A DNA stretch of 64,000 bases from Mycosarcoma maydis (Eukaryota > Basidiomycota > Ustilaginomycetes > Ustilaginales). This document shows, piece after piece, positions 30,897 to 42,900 of this stretch. Numbering within the stretch: position 1 is the stretch's first letter; every line of letters begins with the position of its first letter. The position numbers were made by a program, and so were the translations under genes. The notes beneath the pieces were generated by a model that did no database searches, was not told the DNA's origin, and was given only the letters and a program-made list of their open reading frames with translations. The stretch is taken from contig NC_026485.1 of the NCBI RefSeq assembly GCF_000328475.2, forward strand, positions 310,001-374,000, in the 5' to 3' direction.

Positions 30897-32021
30897 GCCA
30901 GAGCTCTCCGGGTGCGATTCGTATGAAAGAGCGAAAGGGATTGCGAAAAAGAACGAGATAGGAAGCAGACTTGTTTAGGAAGTCTTGTGTCCCTCACAGC
31001 ATAACGAGGTGCACGGTTGTGTTTCCAAATCTCGAAAGTGACGAGTGTTGGCCCGACTTCCGAGTTTGTCGTCTAGGCTGTTTAAAAGCTTTCTTCAAGC
31101 CGGCCGGAAACCTGCTAGTGTATATTTTATCAGTCACGAGTAGTGGCACGTCGAGATGAGAATTCACGATTGTGTTCTGATTTGACCGGTGCCTGCTTGA
31201 GCAACGGCGAAGATCTAGACATGGGTTAACAACCAATCAGACGATGTGCCGAACAAGATCTGCATTACTACTGTACTGTAAGTGAATGAACGATCAAACT
31301 AGCCAATCGGATACCCATCGGGGAGGCTGAAGTTATTTGCGTTTCCTCGTGTGTTCACCAGACGGCCATCCTTTTGCCCCATAGTCAGCCCGGTGCGCTT
31401 TCGATCTTGTTTGTCGACTCGACTCAGACCCCGGCGAGAGACAGGAGGTGTCAGGCAACAGGATGGCTTTTTTCAAACTGATGAGGAGGTGGCACAACTT
31501 GCTTGTGGTCAAGCATCAGATAGGAGTCCGCTCACTCACTCGCGATCCTTCCAAGCGCGGGGTAAAATCGTGAATTCTCGAGTAGCGATCAAGAAGCTGA
31601 ACATGAAAGTCACGAGTGCGCCGGTTCGAGTCATCATCTCTCATGTCTTCCTCTGACTATGAATTTCGTGATTGTTCATAGTCGTGAGTGGTTGCGCAGC
31701 GCAGCGCAGACAAGTCGTGAGTAGGCCTTGGTGGCTTCTCATGTGGGGGAAGGGGGGCTTTTGAAGCGAGCCTAAGGCGGGCAATTTCGGCTAGATTGGG
31801 GTTTGACTTCAATTTTGTATTCGAGTCATGATTCCAGAGCAAGCATTTCTATAAGATTTAAATATTATATTCCCAGCCTTCACTCGTGACTAGTATTAAA
31901 AACACAAAGCACTTCTAATAGAAGTGTACGAGGGCGAGACTGGGCGGTGGCAAAGTGCAGCGAAGAAATTAGGAAGTTACGAATGAGCGGCTGAAAGGCG
32001 CGGAGTGGAAGAGGAAAAAGG

Positions 32022-32062
<41 letters not shown>

Positions 32063-32584
32063 CACACACACATGCAAAGCTGCTGACTGACAGCATGCAA
32101 GTCGCAAGTCTGTCGAGACTCTTCTCGTGACCAGCAGGCAGCCTCGAACAGCTAGCTCGTCATTCACGATTTGACCGAGTCACCGATTTCACAGAATTGA
32201 TTCTTCCTCTTCTTTCTCTTCTGCTGCTCCTCTCTGTGACTCGTACCTGCTGCTGCTTCGCCCCGCTTGGCAAACAAGTCTGTGAGTGGTGCCGGCAATT
32301 CTAATTGGGCTCTTCTCTAGCCTATAACCTCGCTCAATTCTCACCACGCTTCTTGTCCTTCATCTCCCTCTCGCACTCCTTCTTCGCTACCGAAGCACCT
32401 ATACAGCCTTCGGACCTACCTCCTAAGGACCTCACCTCTCCTTCAATCTGTCTCGCAAGCACACTCACGACAGACCATCATACGTCCTGAACTCGTTGCT
32501 GCCACCTCGAGCACTACGACAACACGAGCTTGCAAAAAAGGCTTCTGCTCAAAAGCAATCGCCACCTCTCACACTTATCTCATC
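30897..32584. other. Divergent intergenic region, COG8 and ILV2
   Basis: 1.7 kb without a recognised gene. It contains heptamer copies (near 31146, 31567, 31665 and 32161), an AT-rich patch near 31855-31880 and a 39-nt A-run (32022-32060). The last 250 bp are pyrimidine-rich and probably form the ILV2 leader. Confidence 0.6.
32022..32060 (+). repeat. Homopolymer A-run of 39 nt
   Basis: An uninterrupted run of A, preceded by an A/G-rich stretch and followed by GACACACACACATG. It could be a simple-repeat expansion or the tail of a retroposed sequence. The exact length is liable to sequencing error. Confidence 0.9.
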
Positions 32585-34795
32585 ATGACAAGCTTCGCCG
32601 TGCAGTTTGCACGCCAGCAAAGGCATGCTTTCCAGGCAGCCTCAAAATTTTCGGCTGCTTCCACTTCATCCATTGCCGTCTCGGCCGCTGCTTCCACGTC
32701 GTACGCATCTACACCTTGTGCCACCAGGGCATTCTCCACCGCCAGGAACAACCTGTCTCGCTCTGCGCAGCTCGCAAGATCGCAACGTAGCCAGCTAGCC
32801 CTCACAAGACACATCTCCACAAATCAGCCCAAGGAACAGGCTGCTGCCGCTGCTCAGACCGCGGCCAGTGTCCGTCCCGAGCCTTCGCCTGCGTTCCAGC
32901 AGTCTCCCCAAAACATTGCTCCTCTCGCTTCTAGATACGATGCCAACGCTCTCGATGAGTCATTTGTTGGTCTCTCGGGTGGTGCCATCTTTCACGAGAT
33001 GATGCTCCGACACAACGTCAAGCACGTCTTTGGTTACCCCGGTGGCGCTATCCTTCCCGTCTTTGACGCCATCTACAACTCGAAGCACTTTGACTTTGTC
33101 CTTCCACGAAGAGAGGACGGTGCCGGCCACATGGCTGAAGGCTACGCCCGTGTTACCGGCAAGCCCGGTGTCATTCTCGTCACTTCGGGCCCCGGTGCCA
33201 CCAACGTCATCACACCGATGCAGGACGCCATGAGTGATGGAACCCCCCTGGTCGTCTTCTGTGGTCAGGTCGCAACCTCTGCCATCGGCTCGGATGCTTT
33301 CCAGGAAGCCGATGTCGTCGGCATTTCGAGGTCATGTACAAAGTGGAACGTCATGGTCAAGGACATTGCCGAACTACCGCGTCGCATCAACGAGGCTTTC
33401 AAGATCGCCACCTCTGGCCGTCCTGGTCCCGTTCTCGTCGACCTACCCAAAGACGTCACGGCTGGTATCCTTCGCCAGGCCATCCCATACAGCCAGACGC
33501 AGCCCAACATGATCACCAACCTGCCTAGCCGACAGGTTGCACGCAACCGTCGGGGCGCCACCTTCCAGCAGAGCGCCAACCTGCGCTCCTCTGAACAGGA
33601 CATCCTCACCTCTGAGCTGCAAGAAGCCGCTCGTCTCATTGGTATTGCCAAACGACCCATCATTTATGCCGGTCAGGGTATCCTCTCTTCCCCCGAGGGT
33701 CCCAAGCTGCTTGCCAAGCTCGCCAAGGAGCACAACATTCCTGTTACCACCACACTCCAGGGTCTGGGTGCCTTCGACGAGCTCGACTCTCTCAGTCTGC
33801 ACATGCTCGGAATGCACGGTTCGGCGTACGCCAACCTTGCCATGCAAGATGCTGATCTCATCATCGCGCTTGGCGCTCGATTCGATGACCGTGTTACGGG
33901 TAAGATCGACAAGTTCGCTCCTCATGCCCGTGCGGCTGCGCTTGAGAACCGCGGTGGTATCATCCACTTTGAAGTCATGCCCAAGAACATCAACAAGGTG
34001 GTCCAGGCCACCTGCGCTATTGAGGGTGATGTCGTCACCAACCTCGGCAAGCTGATGCCTTACCTCAAAAGCAACGCTCCCGACAGGAGCGAGTGGCACC
34101 AGCTCATCAAGTCGTGGAAGGAGGCTTACCCCTTCACCTATGAGCCATCTAAGGAAGGAGAGCTTATGAAGCCTCAGGAAGTGATTGAAGCCCTTGATGC
34201 TGCCGTTGCCGATCAGAAGGACAACGTCATCATCTCGACTGGTGTCGGACAGCACCAGATGTGGGCTGCACAGCACTACCGCTGGCGTCATCCTCGCACC
34301 TGGGTGTCGTCTGGTGGTCTCGGAACCATGGGTTTCGGCCTGCCCTCGTGCATTGGTGCCAAGGTCGCTGCTCCGGAAAAGATTGTCGTTGACATCGATG
34401 GCGATGCGTCCTTTTCCATGACTGCTATGGAGCTCGCCACAGCAGCCCAGTACAACATCGGCGTCAAGGTGCTTGTGCTCAACAACGAGTTCCAGGGAAT
34501 GGTGGTGCAGTGGCAAGATCTCTTCTACGAGAAACGTTACTCTCACACCGAGATGCACAACCCTGATTTTGTCAAGCTCGCCGAAAGTATGGGCGTCAAG
34601 GCCATCCGCTGTGACACGATCGCTGAACTGCCAGCCAAGATGAAGGAGTTCATCGAGTATGACAACAACAAGCCCGTCCTGTTCGAGGCAAGAATCACCA
34701 AGAACGAGCACGTCTATCCATTCTGCCCCGCCAACGCCGGTTTGCACGAGCTGATTGTTCATCCCAGTCTCAAGCCTGTACCTAAGAGGAGCTAA
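32585..34795 (+). CDS. ILV2: Acetolactate synthase catalytic subunit, mitochondrial
   Basis: 736 aa, thiamine-diphosphate enzyme that makes acetolactate or acetohydroxybutyrate in the first common step of Val, Leu and Ile synthesis. Residues 1 to about 75 are rich in Arg, Ser and Ala with few acids, as in a mitochondrial presequence. Core motifs are GGAIFHEMMLRHNVKHVFGY, YPGGAILPVFDAIY, the catalytic Glu177 in PRREDGAGHMAEGYAR and VTSGPGATN. Near the C terminus come GDASFSMTAMELATA and NNEFQGMVVQWQDLFYEKRY for diphosphate/Mg binding. Two deviations are notable. The residues around the catalytic Glu are RRED where most family members have RHEQ. The loop GQVATSAIGSDAFQEAD has Ala230 where yeast has Pro192 and plants Pro197, a known sulfonylurea-resistance position. 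No intron. Confidence 0.97.
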   Translation: MTSFAVQFARQQRHAFQAASKFSAASTSSIAVSAAASTSYASTPCATRAFSTARNNLSRSAQLARSQRSQLALTRHISTNQPKEQAAAAAQTAASVRPEPSPAFQQSPQNIAPLASRYDANALDESFVGLSGGAIFHEMMLRHNVKHVFGYPGGAILPVFDAIYNSKHFDFVLPRREDGAGHMAEGYARVTGKPGVILVTSGPGATNVITPMQDAMSDGTPLVVFCGQVATSAIGSDAFQEADVVGISRSCTKWNVMVKDIAELPRRINEAFKIATSGRPGPVLVDLPKDVTAGILRQAIPYSQTQPNMITNLPSRQVARNRRGATFQQSANLRSSEQDILTSELQEAARLIGIAKRPIIYAGQGILSSPEGPKLLAKLAKEHNIPVTTTLQGLGAFDELDSLSLHMLGMHGSAYANLAMQDADLIIALGARFDDRVTGKIDKFAPHARAAALENRGGIIHFEVMPKNINKVVQATCAIEGDVVTNLGKLMPYLKSNAPDRSEWHQLIKSWKEAYPFTYEPSKEGELMKPQEVIEALDAAVADQKDNVIISTGVGQHQMWAAQHYRWRHPRTWVSSGGLGTMGFGLPSCIGAKVAAPEKIVVDIDGDASFSMTAMELATAAQYNIGVKVLVLNNEFQGMVVQWQDLFYEKRYSHTEMHNPDFVKLAESMGVKAIRCDTIAELPAKMKEFIEYDNNKPVLFEARITKNEHVYPFCPANAGLHELIVHPSLKPVPKRS

Positions 34796-35508
34796 GCGCT
34801 GGTTGTAGTTTATCATGACGGGCGGATTTTTTTTCAATCAGTACCTGTTTTTTTCTTCATGCTTGTTTGCGAGAGTTGCCAGTCGAGAGTCGTGATAGAG
34901 ATGTGTTCTACATTACTCACGACTTGACGCTTCGTACTCTCTCTGCCTTCTTGTCATAGTTTACGTTAACTTAAAAGGAGCGGCGAGAGCGGACAGGGTT
35001 CTTTCATGTTTTTTTTTTTCTTTTTTTTTTCTCTTCTTTGTGTGGTGAAACGCGCGTGAGAAATCGGGCGGTCTGAGATCGGCGATCCAAGACAACAACA
35101 CACAGACCAAACCAACTCACGACTCGGCTTTGACACAAAGATGGAAAAGGAAAGTGCGCTCTGTGAAGCTCACGACTCGCACTTGTTCGTTACACCCCAC
35201 ACCCTCTTCGACTGCAACATTCGATCAACACCGCTATCTAGCACTAGCCCAGTCTTCTGGTGTGCGACCTACAGATCTGTACGCAGCGGCATCGCTGCCT
35301 TGGACGACAGCCATCGCCGCCTAACAGCGATATAGCAGCAGAGTCGAAGCGTTAAGACCTTGCTTGATAAAGCGGCTAGAATGTTGGTCTAGAGAATCGA
35401 CGCGGTGAAACGCACCTTGAACCTCACCACCTCTTGGACTGTCAAATAAGATCAACCGTTTCGAACATTCCCCTTCGCGCCTACGACTCGAGGCACCACG
35501 TGGTCGAA
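34796..35508. other. Gap between ILV2 and RUD3
   Basis: No gene is seen. It holds T-rich tracts near 34827 and 35010-35030, which fit 3' processing signals of ILV2, and heptamer copies ACTCACGACTT (about 34915) and ACTCACGACTC (about 35115). Confidence 0.6.
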
Positions 35509-37068
35509 ATGTCTGCTGCAACATCGTCGGACGTGGGGCGATCCTCGGTGGACGCCAGCTCGTCCAATGCACCAGCACCCACGAATGGCAAATCTCTTTC
35601 GTCCTCAGACCACTCCGACACCGAAGACACATGGCAAGACATCTCGAGCATGTCCGACTCCTCTGTCCGCGCCGAACTCGCTCGCGTCCGAGAGGAACGA
35701 GACACCTTCGAAACGCAATATCGCTCTCTACTCTCGAAACTGACCACGATGCGTGCAACGCTCGGTGACCGATTACGACAAGATGCAGAGGAGCTCGATC
35801 GGCGCGAGACCCAAATCGAAACGCTCACATCCAAGCTCTCCACGCTCGAGACTGAGAGTTCGACGTTGCGGGAAGAGCTGGTGGCCTCGCACGGCGAGAC
35901 GGATCGGTTGACGAGGGAGGTGGATACGCTGCGCAAGAGTTTAAGTGCAAAAGAGGAGGAATTGGGACGACGAGAATCGACCGAATCAGGCACTCTCGGT
36001 CGTTTGGAAAGGGAACGTGAATTGCACGAATTGGTGGAAAGAATCAAGTTGGATTCGAGCAACTGGCAAGCTTCATGTCTGGAAGAGCGAGCTAGACGAC
36101 AAGACGTGGAATTGCGGCTAGAACAAGCGCAACAGGAGGTGGAGCGTGCTCAGCAGTCCGAGTCGCACCACCGGAGCATCGCGCAACGCGAAGCTGCATC
36201 CGCCGCTAACCTCTCGATTGTATTGGCGGAATTCCAATCGACGCAAGAAAGCGAGCTTGCACGAGCGTTGGGCGATTCGCAATCCCAAATTGACTCGCTC
36301 ACATCCTCCCTTGTCGAGTACAAACAACGAGCGGAAGAAGCCGAGTCCAAATGCAAGCAGAATGCCGATCTAGCGTCGCAGGCTGAAAAGTTCTCTGCGC
36401 AGGTCAAGGAGAAGAACCTGCTGATCGGCAAGTTACGCCACGAAGCGGTGATTCTGAACGAACATCTGACCGAGGCACTGCGAAGGTTGAGAAACGATCA
36501 GAGCGACAGCAATGTAGACAAGCGGCTGGTGACGAATCTTTTGATATCGTTTCTAACCACACCCCGAACTGATGGGAAGCGGTACGAGATGTTGAACCTG
36601 ATTGCGGGTGTGCTGGGGTGGAAGGAGGAGGAGAGAGAGCTGGCAGGTTTGCAGAAAAGTGCAGGTGCAGTCAGGGCCAGTATGGGTTCGTCGCGAGGCA
36701 GCGCGAGGCGCGTCAGTGGCAATGCTGGCGCAGCAGTCGCCAACGGCGTGGAAGCAGATGAAAGCTTTTCAAATCTATTTGTCGAATTCCTCTTGTCAGA
36801 AGCCGAGAGTGGCAAGTCGCCCAAGGATACGGAAAGAGATGGCGAGACAACTGCGCCGAGCACACCAGGTTTGCCAACCCGGCTCTTTTCACCCAGCAGA
36901 TCCTCATTTGGCGCAGACCCAGTTTCGCCGAGCAAGAGCGAAACAGGTGCGGCGCTATCTGCGGGATTGAGTGGCAGCGACGGGACGAATGGTAAAGCGG
37001 CCCAAGGTGCAACAGGTGGTGCTGGTTTGGGGTCGTACTTTGGCCTTTCGAGAGGCAGCAGAAAGTAA
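35509..37068 (+). CDS. RUD3: Golgin with GRAB domain, Rud3/GMAP-210-like
   Basis: 519 aa from the ATG at 35509; the frame is open further upstream without an ATG. An acidic Ser-rich N terminus (about 1-60) precedes a long coiled coil (about 65-330) rich in Glu, Arg and Leu. At about 333-380 comes SNVDKRLVTNLLISFLTTPR followed by YEMLNLIAGVLGWKEEE, the GRAB (GRIP-related Arf-binding) signature. The last 140 residues are low in complexity. Rud3 is recruited to cis-Golgi membranes by Arf1-GTP and helps vesicle tethering and Golgi structure. It ends convergently 199 bp from KRR1. Confidence 0.88.
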   Translation: MSAATSSDVGRSSVDASSSNAPAPTNGKSLSSSDHSDTEDTWQDISSMSDSSVRAELARVREERDTFETQYRSLLSKLTTMRATLGDRLRQDAEELDRRETQIETLTSKLSTLETESSTLREELVASHGETDRLTREVDTLRKSLSAKEEELGRRESTESGTLGRLERERELHELVERIKLDSSNWQASCLEERARRQDVELRLEQAQQEVERAQQSESHHRSIAQREAASAANLSIVLAEFQSTQESELARALGDSQSQIDSLTSSLVEYKQRAEEAESKCKQNADLASQAEKFSAQVKEKNLLIGKLRHEAVILNEHLTEALRRLRNDQSDSNVDKRLVTNLLISFLTTPRTDGKRYEMLNLIAGVLGWKEEERELAGLQKSAGAVRASMGSSRGSARRVSGNAGAAVANGVEADESFSNLFVEFLLSEAESGKSPKDTERDGETTAPSTPGLPTRLFSPSRSSFGADPVSPSKSETGAALSAGLSGSDGTNGKAAQGATGGAGLGSYFGLSRGSRK

Positions 37069-37267
37069 CGCCTGTTGATCAAAGCAGCCTATCGCTATCC
37101 ACGACGCTCGATTTGTATCTCTCAAGAGCGCATTTCCTCTTGGACTTTCAACATTGGCTTTCTCTTCATCATGCAATATCACACCCAAGAGAACACATGC
37201 CTACAAACGATGCAATTGCACGATAACGAATGTCTTCGACAAACATTGATCGCAGGAGTGAGGATTT

Positions 37268-38717
<1,450 letters not shown>

Positions 38718-39743
38718 ATGTCGTCCACACCGTCACCTTCGAAGCGAGCACGAATACCTGCCACATCCGCGATAGCCTCTGCCACGGCGTCTCCCTTCAC
38801 TGGCGGGGCTGTTCGAGCCTCGAGCGGTCCGCGGTCAGTTGGGCCTAGTGGCACATCTGCTAACCCCGCTCCGATCGTCGGTCTAGGCATGAGTCCTATG
38901 GATAGCTTTTCGCCCGCGCCTGGTACTGTCGACACATATGCCATGTCTGGTCTCACCCCGTACAGCGCCACTTCTCCTGCTTACACTGTAGGCGGCACTT
39001 CCGTTATGCCGTCAGCAGCGTCGCCCATCAGCGCTGCTCTGGCGCACGGCACGCGCGTCCTGTCAAACATCCAAGCCGCTTCTCCCTTCTTGAATGGAGC
39101 TGTGCCAATGCATACCCAGGCGTACGTCCGGTCGCCTCCCAATATGCCTTCCGGCCAAGTCATAATGCCACAGCATCAACACGCATCCCAACCAGGTGCC
39201 AGTCGACCCGTACCCACCTTACCACAACAAGGCTCTCCGGAGTATTTACGAACCGCACTGCAGCATCTTCAAACGACACTGCTGGCGAGATTGGACAGTC
39301 AAGCTGAGGCTTTCTTTGACGCGGCGGATTCCGCCACTTCGGTATCAGCCGATTCGCGAATCATAGCGGGAAAGGCGAAAGCGTTCCGAGCGGCCATGGA
39401 CAGTGTCCTGTCATATTTGGAGAAAAACGGTCTGGCCAGCATCCCTCTTCTCTCCCTTCCGAACGCCGCCCCAGGCTCTGGTGAGACGCACGCCGTCGAC
39501 ACTGCCAAAAGCGATTCAGAACAACCGCAAAACGAGAGTAATTCACCTCCAGTAAACAATCCAACAATAGAGTCTAGCCAACCCGACCCACCAGTACCCT
39601 CAGCAACATCACAACCCCGAGTCTCAACATCCACATTACACACCGACATAGAACGTCTGCAACACCAAGCCAAACAGCTGTTCGAGCAACGTCAGAGGCT
39701 GAAAGAATCAGCTTCGATCGTTGGTGCTATACTGAATTCCTAG
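38718..39743 (+). CDS. Unrecognised Ser/Pro/Ala-rich protein with a short conserved-looking helical core
   Basis: 341 aa from the ATG at 38718 (MSSTPSPSKRARIPATS). I do not recognise the family. Residues 1-170 are low in complexity with a basic SPSKRAR patch that could be a nuclear localisation signal. Residues about 175-255 form a helical segment (SPEYLRTALQHLQTTLLARL, then IIAGKAKAFRAAMDSVLSYL). A disordered acidic linker follows, and the end is a predicted helix (TDIERLQHQAKQLFEQRQRL). The frame is open upstream to an ATG at 38556, but the sequence before 38718 includes TTACAG and looks noncoding. The gene ends convergently 173 bp from SMC1. It may be a nuclear or chromatin-associated helical protein; this is only a guess. 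Confidence 0.7.
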   Translation: MSSTPSPSKRARIPATSAIASATASPFTGGAVRASSGPRSVGPSGTSANPAPIVGLGMSPMDSFSPAPGTVDTYAMSGLTPYSATSPAYTVGGTSVMPSAASPISAALAHGTRVLSNIQAASPFLNGAVPMHTQAYVRSPPNMPSGQVIMPQHQHASQPGASRPVPTLPQQGSPEYLRTALQHLQTTLLARLDSQAEAFFDAADSATSVSADSRIIAGKAKAFRAAMDSVLSYLEKNGLASIPLLSLPNAAPGSGETHAVDTAKSDSEQPQNESNSPPVNNPTIESSQPDPPVPSATSQPRVSTSTLHTDIERLQHQAKQLFEQRQRLKESASIVGAILNS

Positions 39744-39916
39744 GCAACCTCATCTCACGCACAATCATTCAAAGCAGCACCAATCATGAATCGCGACCGT
39801 GCAGATCACATTATCAAACCTACAAGTACAAGGCAACCATCTCGCGCATCTCGCGTCAGCGTCACTCGACGTCTCGCCAGAAACCGTTTCTGACCGTGCA
39901 TGTGTGAAAGAATGGA

Positions 39917-42900
39917 CTAGGCGTACTGCTCGAGATCGAGCGTCAAGCTGCTACTCGAGTTGACCTCCTGATCCCTGTAGATGCCGACAAGGCTCTGGCT
40001 TCGCTCGTACAGCGAAGCCTTGAGCGAGATGACGATGAACTGGAACTGATCGCTGGCATGCTGCCGGATGTAGTTGCTGACCTTGGCAACGTTTTGCGAG
40101 TCGAGCGCCGCATCCACCTCGTCCAGCACAAAGAACGGAGCGGGCTGGAAACTGTGGATGGCAAACAACAGTGCTAGAGCGGCCATAGTCTTCTCACCTC
40201 CGGACAAAGCGGTGATATCGCGGAACCGCTTCATGGGCGGAACAACCGAATAGGTGATACCTCCAAGATAAGGTTCCTCGGTATTCTCGATCGAGAGATA
40301 CGCCGATCCGCCCATAGGTGCCGCCTTGGATCGCGACAGATCCTTGTACGTCGGATCGATCATCTTGGAGATGTGATTGAACGCCGAGTTGAACAGATCG
40401 CAACGTCGTTTCTTGATCCGATTGAATTCGTCACGAGCCTCCTTGGCCTGACGTCGGGAACGATCAAATTCCTTCTCCGTTTCGGCAAGCTTAGCTTCGG
40501 TATCGTCTAGACGTTCCACCGCTTTCATGTTGGGTGACATCTTTTCGATTTCGGCCGAGATGCTCTCGATGCGCGTTTGAAGTTCGTTGCCCATGCTGGT
40601 ACCGCCGTCCTCCTTGGCCTCGTCCTCAAGACTGCTGAAGTCGACCTGAATACCAAAGTCGGGCGCCGACATGGGCTTCTGCGTGTTATCGTCGTCATCG
40701 ACATCCATCGGCTGGTCCACGTCGATCGTCTCTTCGAGCCCGACCTTGGCAAGCGAACCCTTGAGCAAAGGCAGCGCGATCTCCTCCAATCGACATCGAC
40801 GGTAGATTGACGCTCGCTCGGATCCGGATCGCTCAATCTCGTCGTTGCGCGCTGCGATTTCCTTGGACAGCGAGTCGAGCAATCGCGCAGCTTTGTGCAG
40901 CTCGGTACGCTTCTCTTCCAGTGTCGCTTTTTTCGCTTCGTTCTGCGTCTGCAATTCGGACAGCTGCGACTGCATCTCGCTGATCTCTTCGAGCATGCCG
41001 TCGAGCTCTTGCTGCTTGCCCTGCTTCTGTGCCTGCCACGATGTGAGTTTGTTACGCTCGCGTGCGATGGCCTCGCGGATGTTGTTCAGACGGTCTTGTG
41101 TGTTTTCGATCTGCTGGCGCTCAAAGTTGGCCTGATGATTCAGACGCGCGAGCTGCGACTCATACTGCAGCTTGGCATCACTCTGACGCTGCATGAGCCG
41201 CACCTGGCGCTCTTCGTACTCGCGGATATTGTCGACGCCGATGCGGCGGCAAAAGCCGGTAAAAATGCGGTCTTCTTCGCGATTGACAACCGCATCGAGC
41301 GTAGACATGTGTCGCTGCACCTGTTCCAACTCGTTCTTGGCAGCGCGCAGCTTGGGCTGAATCTCCTTGGTCTGCTTGTCAATGTTCTTGAGCTCGTCAC
41401 GGATGCCTGTGAGTCGCGTCTTGACTGCAGCAAGCTCGTCCTGTGCAGACTTGAGGTCAGCCTCAAGACGAGTGATGTTGGCGACCATCTCGTCGTCGCT
41501 AACGAAGGCGCGCTTTTCTTTTTGCAGCTCCTTGAGCTCTGCAAGACACTTGTCACGTTGGGTAGCGAGACCCTGCAGCTCTCTCTCCTCCCATCGCTTG
41601 CCTCCCGACGAGCTCGATTGACCACCAGTGATAAGACCACTCTTGTGAATGACGGTGCCTTCAAGGGTAACCGCTTTGGCATCGACCTTTTTGTCGTAGA
41701 CGACCGAGCGAGCAATGTCCATCGTGTCGCAGACGAGTGCATTACCGCAAGCATGGTGGATCGCCCTCTCGATAGATGCATCAAACTGAATCACATCAAC
41801 GGCGAGACGAGCGCCTCTAGCGATGCTGCGTAGGCGATCGTTGATGGGCTTGGCCTGGATGCGATCGAGGGGCAGGAAGGTGGCCTGACCGGCACGTGTG
41901 TTACGGAGGTACTCGATGCAGTCGATGGCCGTCTTTTCCTGATCGACGATGATGGCATCTGTGTTGCGGCCGAGCACGGTTGCGATCGAGGTATCGTACT
42001 TGCGTTGCACCGGCTTGCACAGATCGACAACACGTCCGCGGACGCCAGGAAAGATGCGCTGAAGCTTGGACATGGTCTCCTTCATGGCCGCCTCGCGTTC
42101 GACCTCTGTGAGATCGTTACGCGCTTGCAAAAGCTTGGTGTAGCACATCTGGAGGGTATCGTTGAGTTTGGTTTCTCGCTGGTTGATGGCGGTGAGCTTT
42201 GCCTGCGTTTTGTTCAGCTCGTCACGAGCGGCCTGCAATTCAGCATCGATAGAGTTGCGCTTATCCTCGAGGGACGAGTGTCGCCCCGAGAGCGATGTGT
42301 CTTCGTCCTGAAGCTTGGCTTTTTGCTTTGAGAATTGGTCGGACTTGTCTTCGAGATCCTTGACGGCGTCTGCTTTGATCCTAGCTTCCCTTTTGACACC
42401 GTCAAGTTCCTGGCGCTCTGCTACAGCCTCGAGGTTGGCCTGCGCCTTGAGATTGTGGTATTCAGCCAAGTCGGCCTCGCTGAGCGTCAGACCTGCGGAT
42501 TCAAGAGCGAGTCGCTGCTCTTGGGCGGCACGATCGGCAGCTCGTTGGACGGTTTGACGATCGCTTTCGAGCTTGGCTAGGTTGGCTTGCTGCTTTTGCA
42601 AATCACGTTCGACCTGTTCGGTCAAGCGTGCACCGTTGTCGAGCTTTTTGCGCGAGATGGCGATCTTCTCCTGATATGCGTCAAGCGTAGGGCGAAGGTC
42701 TTCGACATCGCGTTGTTTGCGCTTGATCGAGTTTTCGACTTGGAGAATGTGCGTCTGGGTTTGACCCTGATCCCTGCGTGCGCGCGCGAGGGCGTCGTCT
42801 GCCTTTTTGTGTTCGGTGCGCAAAGGCCGCATGTTTTTAGCTTGGGTCTTGACAAAGTCAGTGTTGTGCTCAATGTCCTCATTGATGTGGAAGAGACGCC

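Noticed and set aside
33443..34837. A 464-codon open frame antisense to ILV2
   Set aside because: It is a shadow of the strong codon bias of ILV2. The sense frame has all family motifs and the antisense product resembles nothing. Similar long antisense frames lie under the flippase (5454-6326) and the GMC oxidoreductase (55450-57411).
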